Below, piece after piece: positions 31,634 to 41,040 of a DNA stretch of 64,000 bases. Position 1 is the first letter of the stretch, and every line of letters begins with the position of its first letter. The stretch is taken from NCBI GenBank assembly GCA_024305745.1, contig JAHRBS010000004.1, positions 3,906,001-3,970,000 of the forward strand. Direction: 5' to 3'. A program made the translations under genes and the position numbers. Origin of the DNA: Polyporus tsugae. Its lineage: Eukaryota > Basidiomycota > Agaricomycetes > Polyporales > Polyporaceae. Below the pieces are notes generated by a model, which was not told the DNA's origin, did not search any database, and saw only the letters and a list, made by a program, of their open reading frames with translations.

Positions 31634-32910
31634 ATGTGCGTTTTCCCTGTTTGCAATCGATCTTCTTTAAATTGCGTTGCATTGTTAATCGATGTTGGCA
31701 GGCCCAAGGAAACCAAGTCGGAGCCTCTCTTCTGTTGCGGAGAGCTGCACAAGTCCGCCAACTACCACAAACGAACTGCCCACCAGAAGTACACGAAGAT
31801 ATACTTCAAGAACCATCCCAACGCGAGCTTCTTCCTCAAACGCAACCCCAAGACCCGCTTGTTCCATTGTCCGCAATGCGACAAGACCTGGGCCATGGCC
31901 ACCCCCGTGCGAGTGAGTATATGCGCCTTTTTGGGGGGTCGGCGTGCCATAGTTGACGCATTGCATATCTAGAACCATATCTTCCAACGCTGCGAAGGCT
32001 ATGTAAAGTACCGCTCTCCCATTCCCGGGACCAAGGACAACCCGACGAAAGGCGGCCAGCCCGCCCAAGTCAAGGACGAAGACGTCGACCTCACGATGGA
32101 TGGAAACACCGTGGACGCTGCGGAGGAAACCCCAGACCGAAAAGGTGCGTAAAGCGCCATACCACACGCTTGTCCGCCAAACCAGATTGGGACACAGAAA
32201 CGAACGCGGTCAACATGAGTCCAGTGGTTCGTTCGCCCGTCCACCCCACGCCCGACCTTGCGAGTGGTGGCCACCCAACGACAACGCCCGAGCCGCCGCC
32301 GTCCACTGCTTCCGACAGCTCGCCTGGCCAGCCTGGGGCATGCGTGACTGCACGCCTCTTCCCGCTCCTCCGTCCCGCGCTGTGGTCCCCCGTCAACCTC
32401 ACAAACGGGATCGGGATGGATGCGTCCGACTCGCGGCCGAGTGTCCCCTCCTTCCCGCCTTCTCTGACTGGCCGCCTCTCCTCCTGCCCGTCCATATTCT
32501 CGGTCCGGACCTGGCCCGACGACCAACCGCCCGGAGTCCCCGTCCCTAGCCCGAGGTTCAAGACGGAGGGCGACTTACACAATCTCGACTCTGCGTCTGC
32601 GTCTAGCTCTGGCTCTGGTTTTGGATCCGGTTTACCGTTCGGCCCCCGTATGATCCAAATCATAGAGCGTCCGCCGTCCGCCGCCCGTCTGTTCTTGGAA
32701 AGCCTCCGTCGCCCGCTTGGACACGCCGCGCGGCACCTGCACGCGCTGGGGGTCGTGTCCGAAGCTGATCTGGACTTGATCTGCACGATGCCGGATGCGT
32801 GGGACGAGCTGGGCGAGCTGCTGACGAGGGGCGGCGTGACGGTCATCGAGTGGCTGATGGTGAAGGAGGCCTTCAAGGCGAGGGCGAGGCAGGTCACCGC
32901 TGTCGTGTGA
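31634..32910 (+). CDS. Zinc-finger-like protein with C-terminal SAM-like domain
   Basis: In the preferred model the start codon is split by an intron: AT (31634-31635) joins G at 31702 across a GTGCGT...GGCAG intron. Further exons are 31702-31912, 31973-32144 and 32186-32910, for 369 residues. Without that splice the frame is also open and would add ~22 residues. An N-terminal Cys/His cluster (FCCGELHKSANYHKRTAHQ, then FHCPQCDKTW and NHIFQRCEGY) looks like one or two C2H2-type fingers. A disordered Ser/Pro middle follows. The last ~75 residues (LFLESLRRPLGHAARHL, LGVVSEADLDLI, GVTVIEWLMVKEAFKARA) are one unit of the SAM-like repeat also found at 3.8 kb. DNA-binding regulator is an inference. 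Confidence 0.75.
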
Positions 32911-34783
32911 ACGCGAAGGGGTGTCGGTCTCTTTTATCGTTATGGCGATTGGACGATTGTTTTGTTTCATTCGTAGATTGGAGTCTGAGATCTGGGCAAT
33001 TGTATGGTGGTTCAACGAAATGAACGAGGCCGTTTGCGCAAGGATGCAACCTGAATAGAATAGAGCTCGGGTGTTAGACCGCGAAGCGAGGTGCCATGGC
33101 AATAATTGAGGCCTTCACTTTGTGGTACCCATGGATGAAGATGCCCAGGAGACTTCGCCGAGGACATGGAACAGTGACTTCTCAGCGCGGCTGCATAGCC
33201 AGCGAAGGGTCAGGTACCTCTGTCGAAGATGAGCAAGCGTCTCTACTAGCATCGACGATGGGAGTGTGACAGCATGAGAGAAACGAACGGATCCGGATGG
33301 TTAGTAAGGGTCGTGCGAAAGCTTCCAGAGGGTGTGTTCGATGATGGTGCGCTATAGCTACGCGACATATACCAGAGAAGCATGCCACTGCCATCCGAGC
33401 TCGGAGAAGCAGTTGAGGTATACGTAACTTACCGCCCCGAGTGAAACCGGCAGCTATTACCCTGAATGGTGCCCTCCTGCTAGCCACACGATTTGACCAC
33501 ATGGATCATCGCGCACACACGGCATGGCAGATGGTTCCCCGCGCCGGTGTGCGCACCACGCTCTCTCCGACAGGTGAAACATCGGGAACCTGGGTACTTA
33601 GATTCAGTGTAACAGCAGAACCAGATACTTATGAACAACTTATGAACGTCGTGCGCTCGCCCGCCATCGGGGTACAGATCGACGTTGGCGAAGATCCGCC
33701 TTTGTTCGGATATCAAGGGTAATCGCCTAGGCACTACATACACCGCACGCCGCGACGCGAAACAGCGACACTCAGAAGCCCCGTTATCAACTGCTCACTT
33801 TCCACCGGCACAGCCCGTGCGGTGACGAGTTTGGAAGCTAGGAGCAGGAGTCTCGAGCGATTGGGAGAGACTTACCAACCCGCTCGGAAGCGGTAGCCTC
33901 CGAGAAGCGAAGAATACAACGCCTTCCGGATTAGTGAGGGTAGCCGTTGGCGACGGTGGACGAGTAACCAGAGGGGAGAAGCCACGCGATATGTTGTGAA
34001 ATTGGGTGCGGTTAACTTCCGACTTGAAGTAATGAGATGATTGGTTGCTCGGTAGTAGATTGACAGCGTCCCCGAGACTCGAGTCCTCCCTAGGCCTCGT
34101 GGGTTGTAGTCAAGTTGTGGTAAAGAATAATTGAGATTTGGTTGAGATCGAAACATACAGATGGCGATAGTGTTGGGCGGGTGTTGGGTGCCTGTGACTG
34201 CCGCTGGTTGCCTGCCCGAGGCGATGCTGTGCCCAGCGGCAGTGGTTCTCTCCGATCTCCCATCCTCGTTGCCAACATGGACTACTTACTTGCCACGGGT
34301 GGAGAATACAAGGTCTCGAGGTCAAATTTTCCGACGAACTTGGGCGCACCATCATCGGCGGTCGCCATGGCAGTCCACCACTTCCCCGGTCTGGAGCCGC
34401 AGAACTGAGGCGGGGTGTCTGAGTGATGCATCCCGGCGTCCGTTGTGATGATGAGTTCTATTGCTTGGCTATTGAAATGAATCTTCTGATGCAGTACTTG
34501 CTTCCGGCTTTGCAACCGGAATCGGCGCCCTGTCGTCCCCCACCCCGGGCCTGTCAGCAAACCTCTGTCGTGCCTTGGATCGACCCAAGCGAATGTCGGT
34601 ACTGTGCAGCAGTTGTGCAGCCCACGTGCACAGCTTGCATGGTATTGACAGCCCCGTGAGTGGGAACGGCGGCCATGGGATGGTCAAGTTTCTTAGTCAC
34701 ACAACCCCCGGACTTCTAGTTGGTTATGTTCTCGCACCGGCCCCGGGGCTAGCGCTCTGCCTGTCGGGTCTGGCTTTGGAACA

Positions 34784-34791
34784 TTTAAAAG
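34784..34791 (+). promoter_or_regulatory. TATA-like element of the right lactonase-like gene
   Basis: TTTAAAAG lies ~180 bases upstream of the ATG at 34969, at the same relative place as in the left arm, followed by a pyrimidine-rich leader. Confidence 0.4.
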
Positions 34792-34968
34792 GGTTCGACC
34801 AACCTCATTGCAGCTCACTTCCCCATTTCCTCTCGTTCTTGTCCTCGTTCTCCACCACTTCGTTCTTTCTAGGCTGCTGTGCTTGCCGACACTATCTCTA
34901 TATCCGACGACCTTCAATACGACGCTTCTCTAGGCTTCGGAACCCGTACCCGTCCTCATTAATTCAAC

Positions 34969-36554
34969 ATGTACTTCTCCGCGGCCGTCGTCACCTCCGT
35001 CCTTGCGGTTTCCTCGCTCGTCTCTGCCGTCCCTATGCAGCGTAGGGCGGCGGGCACTAAGATGATGACCTCCGCGACCAAGCCTAATGCTGCTGGTGCG
35101 GCATACTGTAAGCCATCTTGCGCTCGAACGTCGACTTGCCATCTGATGTTTCCCGAAGTCATCACGAACGAGGGCACCAATAACATGGTCATCGCTGCCA
35201 GCATCAACTCGGACGGTACCTTGGTATGTACATTTTAAATACTAAGGCCGCATTGACAGAATGCTGATGGACGCCTGCAGAGCCTCGACAGGGCGGTATT
35301 CACTCGTGGCAGTGGGGCGCACGGAACCACCGACCCCAATGGCCCCGATGCGCTCTTTGCGCAGGGTTCTATCAAGGCTTCCGCGACAGGCCAAGTCCTT
35401 GCCACGGTGAATGTGGGTAGCCTATATCCACATTCATTCAACCTAAATGCTCATCCAACTCCTCTAGGCGGGCTCGAACACTATCTCCCTCTTCTCGATC
35501 AACCCCAAGTCCCCGACGGTCATCTCGCAGATCGGCAACCCCATCTCATCCGAGGGCGAGTTCCCGATGTCGCTCGCGTTCAACGCCAACGGCACCCGCC
35601 TCTGCACGCTCAACGGTGGCCTCGTGAACGGCGTCGTGTGCTTCAACGTCGACAAGAAGGCCGGGCTCAAGCCGATCGCCAACTCGCTGCGCTCGCTCGG
35701 TCTGAACCAGACGACGCCCGCGACGGGCCCCGCGGGGTCGACGTCGCACATCATCTTTAGCGAGGACGGCAAGCAGCTCATGGCGTCTGTCAAGGGCGTG
35801 CCGCCGACGCCCGGCTTCATCGCCGTGTGGGACGTCCAGACCGACGGCTCGCTCTCGGCGGACTTCAACAAGGTCACGCCACCCCAAGGTGGGGGGCTGC
35901 CGTTCTCGATGACGCTCATCCCGGGCAAGAACGCGGTGCTGTCGACGGACCCCGCCGTGGGCTTCGATGTGTTCGACCTGAGCGGGAACAACTCGGCGGC
36001 GGTGACGATCGACGGCCAGGGCGCGACGTGCTGGTCGAGCCTGAGCAAGAAGACGGGCAACTTCTACCTGACGGACATCGGGACGTCGATCGTCACTGAG
36101 GTCAATGTCGACGCCAACCTCAAGGCGAGCATCGTCGCGGTACGTGGACATGCTCTTCGGAGTGGGACGCTCGTTGCTTATGCTGACGGTTGTGCTTGTG
36201 CAGCAATACAACCAGACCAAGGGCTCTGCGACGATCGACAACGACATCGCTACGGTCAACGGAAAGGAGTGAGTGTGCCTCCCAGCCCTTGCACAGACGC
36301 GTCTTACTCATGGGGCGCGACTTTAGCTTCCTCTACGTGCTCGCGCCCAACACCACGTCGATCGAGATCCTCTCGCTGGTGTCTGCTGGTAATGCTAAGC
36401 ACCTCAGCACCGTGGACATCTCTGGCCCCGCCAAAGCCGCTGGCATAACCATCAGTACGCCGTCCTCCTCTCCATGATTTGTGGCAGGATGATTGACCTT
36501 TCGCTCATAGACCAATTCAACCTCCAGGGCATGACGACCTTCATCACTCAGTGA
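34969..36554 (+). CDS. Secreted lactonase-like beta-propeller protein, right copy
   Basis: Seven exons (34969-35107, 35159-35223, 35281-35412, 35468-36139, 36204-36268, 36327-36454, 36511-36554) give 414 residues. It has the same plan as the left copy: a signal peptide ending SSLVSAVP, the FITNEGTNNMVIAASIN blade, GPDALFAQGS, THIIFSEDG-type and FNLQGMTTFITQ at the end. The frame is fully open and all splice sites are canonical, so both copies look functional. Exons 1-2 and introns 1-2 differ noticeably from the left copy, whereas intron 3 (55 nt) is identical and intron 4 differs at one base. Expected to be secreted; the enzymatic reaction is unproven. Confidence 0.88.
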
Positions 36555-36772
36555 AGGGTCCGTCCTCGCCTGTCGTCCTCCCCCGGGGACCTTAGAGCGT
36601 CCGCTTTTTTGTGATCTTGGTTCCATGTCGCCTGTGGTGTCGGTCCTGGTTGGCCCTTGTTTCTGTAGTCTACCGAGTTTCATCCTGTCGTCAGTCTCGG
36701 ATGTAGCTTTAGTTCATCTATACAAGTGGGGAAGTCACTTGATTGTTTTTCGCCATGGCCGTCTGAAAGGCC

Positions 36773-36922
36773 CTGGAGCGCGTCACTCTGCGGGTGATGT
36801 TCGAGCTCCTGTTTGGCGACCCGGTCTTGAACTTCGACTGGAGGCGGCTGGATCGCGCGCTTGAACTACCAGGATGGCAAGCTCGTAGTGCGTCGGTGCT
36901 TATCTTGCGGACGCTGCCGTGA
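36773..36922 (+). pseudogene. C-terminal fragment of an F-box/LRR-like gene at the duplication breakpoint
   Basis: Starting 3 bases outside the right arm, an open frame reads LERVTLRVMFELLFGDPVLN, then FDWRRLDRALELPGW, to a TGA at 36920-36922. The DW..LD..L..P.W pattern is typical of the last repeats of basidiomycete F-box/leucine-rich proteins. It has no ATG, and everything N-terminal to it is replaced by the duplicated arm. It looks like a gene cut by the rearrangement. Confidence 0.5.
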
Positions 36923-38200
36923 TGCTGAGTGATATGTGGGACACATTCGATTGAGGGCGATTATAACGAGTACAACGACTCACAAGAGTACGGGCCCGAC
37001 TCGCTGGGAGGAAACCAGACTAGAGCCGCGACACGTAGTCTTGCGCGACGTGTCACATCCACGTGATCGGGTGTATTAACGTATTGGCGCCATACGTCGC
37101 AACTTGTAGCCTACTGGCAGTGGTGCGGCGCCGGTTCTGTGTATGCTCAGCGGCGGCGGCAGAGCCCCCACTCAACGTTTGCCCATCATGGACCACACCC
37201 CCGCTCGGCGTAGGCGTATCTCGCGGACGAAGGTAGTTGCACTTACCATGGGGTGACCATCTACTCCATCACTGAACGCCCCACCTCACATCCACGCCCA
37301 AGTTCAAGTTGCTCCTTCGCCTCCCGCTCCGCCGCCCTGGTTCCAGTCAAGTCAAAACCGCCCCTCCAACACGTTTGCGTCCCCTCCAACGTCAAGAATT
37401 GCGAATCTTTTGCCGCGTTTGATAATATTCCTGCGTCACGCGTGCGACCCATACATCCGAGTCGGAGCACCCAGTGAAGGTCCCCGCCAAGTTCCTCTGC
37501 GTCGCAGGAAACAGTCTCTGGCATTGAGGATCGTACCCGTGTATGGAATCGGTTTGGTAAGTAGCCTCTTATTGTACGTCCTTTGCTGGGTCTAACCGAA
37601 GCCCATCTGTTCTCATCCACCTCGCCAGGGTGAACCCAGAGCCCCAGGCCACTGTTGGAAAAATGTCAACAACGTGCAAGCCCGGTACTGTTCCACCCTC
37701 GAGTCTCGCGCATTCCTGAATCGAGTTCAACCTCATGGGTATTGCCCTGACCCTCTTCGACGTGCACCGTTCTTTGGATATCAGCGTCATCCTCCGGCGC
37801 TGGCCATATGCGTGGACTTTTCCAACGGGATCTACCTGGACGAACACGAAACACGAGGGGTTCCACTTCGACTTTTGGGTCGCCCTCGACGAGACTGTGT
37901 GTCGTATCGGAACTGCCGTCGAGGGGTGGACTTGGTGGGGCGGAGCCCTGCGTTTAGCGATCGAGTCGGGATGAAGATCCCTGGGATACACGAGAAGACA
38001 TTTTTAGGTCATGAGGAGGTTAGTGGGGACTTGATCCTATCTAAAGTGTGTAGCTGATAATGCAATGATCAGGAGGTTCGAACAACAAGTGTGCCGTTTT
38101 GGATAAATGATGTGAGTTGCTCTCGCCCGGCTTGTACAACACTCTACAGCGAACACGTTCTGGCCTCTTATTCGTCAAGAGATGATTCTGACTATTCGCA
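36923..38200. other. Gene-free stretch
   Basis: Open frames around 37250-37600 and 37674-38057 are short, overlap each other in different frames and have no family resemblance. A frame at 37735-37974 (ending AVEGWTWWGGALRLAIESG) is the most protein-like but unsupported. Confidence 0.4.
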
Positions 38201-38363
38201 GGCGCCTTGAATGCTGTTTCGGATAATGAATATTATCCGGGGTCTAAGCAGCGCGACTCGCACGACGCGTCGCGTCGCGCTCCTTTGTCTCTGGTCCCGG
38301 ATGATTGCGCTTTGTCTGTCCATGTACTATATTTGCGTCTCCCATCTCTCTCTCTCTCTCCAT

Positions 38364-38446
38364 CTCCTTCCTCACCCGCGTGCTCGAAAGGTACCGTACT
38401 CTACGTTGTTTCCCTACAGCTCCTTCCTCACCCGCGTGCTCGAAAG
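38364..38446. repeat. Direct repeat of 27 bp, two copies
   Basis: CTCCTTCCTCACCCGCGTGC followed by TCGAAAG occurs at 38364-38390 and again at 38420-38446. The 29 bases between the copies start with GT and end with CAG. A CT microsatellite (38346-38360) precedes the first copy. It is a tandem duplication of ~56 bp. Confidence 0.85.
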
Positions 38447-38881
38447 TCTCCGGATTTCAAGTATCTCGCTTCTTTTTCACACCCGCCCTTCCGCAATCCC
38501 CTTCTCTTACATAGATTTGCACACTCGCTCGTTTTCCTCGATCTTCTAGCATGGACTCTTCGCGCTCCGTATTTACATATTAGCGCATGTACTACTTCGC
38601 CTCCGCCGGCTTGAGCTCGGCCCCTCCCGGTCGCGCGAGAGAGCGGTAGCGACGCGAGTCGCGCGAGATTAGATTCCCTGCGACGGGCTGAGTTACGAGT
38701 TCCCGCTTCCTCCACCGTCTGATGCACAGTTTTCGTGAGCAATACCTCCGCTTTCCACCCACCACTCGAGAGCCACAGATGAGACGGGTGACAGATATGT
38801 CATATGTCTGATTAGAATCACAGATAGGCAGATGATAGAGCGGGGTCGTGGCAAGCAACAGTTATGCAAAGGGAAGAGCGT

Positions 38882-39721
38882 TCACAAATCATGATATGAG
38901 GGTGGCATTATTGATCCTTCTTCACTTCCAGATGCTCCAGCATTGCCTTCACCAGGACGCCCACCCGCAAGCCGAACCCCACCGTCCAACGATCGCCTCG
39001 GACGACCCACCCCAGCCTCTTCGATACGCTCGCCTAGATATTCACCTCTGTCAGTGGCAGTTGGATCGACCAACGGCGCGGATGCTAGGCTGTTCTGGGA
39101 GCCCACGGGATAAGAGTGGCGGGTATGGTATGAGGGAGGGAGGGTCGATGATGTCAAAGAAGACCGGGCGGTCCTCGAGTCATCCGAGTCGCGGTGGTAG
39201 GCTGCAGCGTTGACTGCGGGTGTGCATATGGCTGTTGTGTCGCTTCCTCTCCGGACGTGCGAGTCCGAGAGAATGGCCGCGGAGGGCTGAGCAGGCCAGT
39301 CTGCGGGACTCGGCTGTGGGGGTAGTCGCGCGAGGAGGGCTTCTGGCTGACGGACGAGTCGCGTATCGTTGAAGGCGAGGGGAGGGATGGTAGGAAGCGA
39401 GCTGTCTCCCACTGTCATCGGCGGCTCGTAGTGGAAGGAATCTCTGTCGTCTTCGCCCTCAACCTCTGGACCGCTTTCCAGGCTCATCTCGCCGATCAAG
39501 AACTGGCGCGACCACGGGCGTGCACCCTCGGCCTTCTCTGCTACGGGAACTGGTGCATTAGGGTCATTGACTAGTATCGGAAAAATAGTGGGACACTCAC
39601 CTCCGAATGTCGGTATGTTTCCTAGCTGCTGTCGACGGCGTCGATAGATGGAAAAGGTACTTCCAAGAACAACGACGACAAGCACCACTTCGACGCAAAT
39701 GCGATACGCCAAGACCGACAT
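38882..39721 (-). CDS. Single-pass membrane protein with PPxY motifs (RCR-like)
   Basis: The frame from ATG 39721 to TGA 38882 encodes 279 residues. An N-terminal membrane helix (ICVEVVLVVVVLGSTF) is followed at once by the basic stop-transfer YRRRRQQLG, then a long Ser/Pro-rich cytosolic tail. The tail holds two PPSY motifs (STLPPSYHTR and, at the very end, IMPPSYHDL), which bind WW domains of Rsp5/Nedd4 ubiquitin ligases. This plan matches fungal Rcr1/Rcr2-type adaptors that steer plasma-membrane cargo and chitin deposition; the match is architectural. A 30 nt GTGAGT...CTAG segment at 39571-39600 is a possible tiny intron; its removal keeps the frame, giving 269 residues. Confidence 0.6.
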   Translation of the reverse strand: MSVLAYRICVEVVLVVVVLGSTFSIYRRRRQQLGNIPTFGGECPTIFPILVNDPNAPVPVAEKAEGARPWSRQFLIGEMSLESGPEVEGEDDRDSFHYEPPMTVGDSSLPTIPPLAFNDTRLVRQPEALLARLPPQPSPADWPAQPSAAILSDSHVRRGSDTTAICTPAVNAAAYHRDSDDSRTARSSLTSSTLPPSYHTRHSYPVGSQNSLASAPLVDPTATDRGEYLGERIEEAGVGRPRRSLDGGVRLAGGRPGEGNAGASGSEEGSIMPPSYHDL

Positions 39722-40173
39722 GGTTATCTCTAGGGAATAGGAGGGAAGAGATGGATATCAACCTTCAACACTGTTCAGCATATATACAAAAACTCCCCAT
39801 CTGTCGCCGCCAAACCTGATATCATGAAGGGAGCGTCGGAATCCCTCTGCAGTGTCAAGATCACTTCTGCAGTGACAGGCTGGCAGCTGTACTCCCGTAA
39901 GACGCTAATGAGTGATATATTCTGGTACTCGGAGGCGCTATTGGCAGTGCCCACCTCATCGCGAGGAGGGTATATCCTATGGGCTGCTGAAACGTTTCCC
40001 CGTTATCTGAAGCCAGGCGGCTGGTAGAGCCGACCTGCGTCGACAAGGATGATGCGATCGGATGTCGACGTCGCTCATATGAGCGCCATAGACAACCTCG
40101 CCAAACGCATCGCGTTCGACCGTTGAGGCGCACCTGAGTACCGCTGCTCGCTGCTTTCCTTCCTCCGCATATA

Positions 40174-40736
40174 CTATGCTGGGACACTCGAGCCCAGGAT
40201 CTGCAAGTCGTACACTGTTATACGTCCGAAAAAGTCGGAGCTCTCCTCGAACACCAGCCTCATGCTCTCTACCTTTGCATCCCATAGTTCTGCCTCTGCT
40301 ACCGTCCAGTCGAACACCTGCTTCCGGTTCACATCCTCGGGGTATATGCGCGTTAACGTGCGCCACTTTTGCTCCCCGCTTGGCAAGACCTCTACCGACG
40401 TCCTCGTGCCTGCGAACCCGCCTTGGAAGGTGAGTTCTATGCGTTTCGGGATCACGGCAGTGGGGAACGTCAGCTGGATGTATTGTGGCGTGCCCTGGGA
40501 GCGGCGGGTGAGTCAGACAACTTGGATATCATTAGCTGAAGGTACTGCACTTGTTGGGACGTCCAGCAGGTCTCGGGACTGCCGTCGATGAGGTATTTCT
40601 TCCCCACCGATTTGTCGAGGGTTGAGCTCACTCTATCGTGGCGAGAGCTCAGTATTCACGATCGTGTGTGATCGAAGGAGTGGACCCACTTGATTTTTGT
40701 GCCCTCATTGATCAGCGACTGCAGGTCCTCTGCCAT
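40174..40736 (-). CDS. NR2C2AP (TRA16) homologue
   Basis: Exons 40736-40690, 40632-40551 and 40494-40174 give 149 residues. The sequence follows the small NR2C2-associated protein family closely: STLDKSVGKKYLIDGSPETC with WTSQQGTPQYIQLTF, then ELTFQGGFAGTR, IYPEDVNRKQVFDW, and the diagnostic FEESSDFFGRITVYDLQILG. The fold is a discoidin-like (F5/8 C) beta-sandwich. In animals the protein binds a nuclear receptor; fungi lack that receptor, so the ancestral role is unknown. It is divergent from the phosphatase gene with ~300 bp between starts. Confidence 0.88.
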
Positions 40737-41040
40737 TTCGCAGATCGTCTCAAAGACAAAAATTCCAATCACCCTGTGTCAAACGTTGTCATCGGCTTGC
40801 TCACCACTGTTTCCCCAATTTCCCGATGTCGTTGGCCAAGAGTTGGAACTTCGAATGACCTCGTACCGAAAATGCATACCCTACTATCACGTGATACATC
40901 TACCATTGCTTCCTTGAACTCGTCCTCGTCCTCGTCCTCGGATCCAACTACCAGGAGGTCGTAAAATCTAATCTTGCCTCCCCCCTTCTCACCAGCCCCT
41001 CATCGTGAACTCTTCTACACATCGCCCTGTCCGCATAATC

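Larger units (their letters stand above)
32950..36770. repeat. Right arm of the inverted duplication
   Basis: This is the reverse-complement partner of 14056-17780. The inner end reaches into the 3' flank of the SAM-like gene that stops at 32910; in the left arm the matching place has no such gene, which suggests that the right side is the source. It contains the right lactonase-like gene and ~1.9 kb of diverged upstream DNA in which I see no intact gene. The outer end is abrupt at 36770. Confidence 0.9.
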
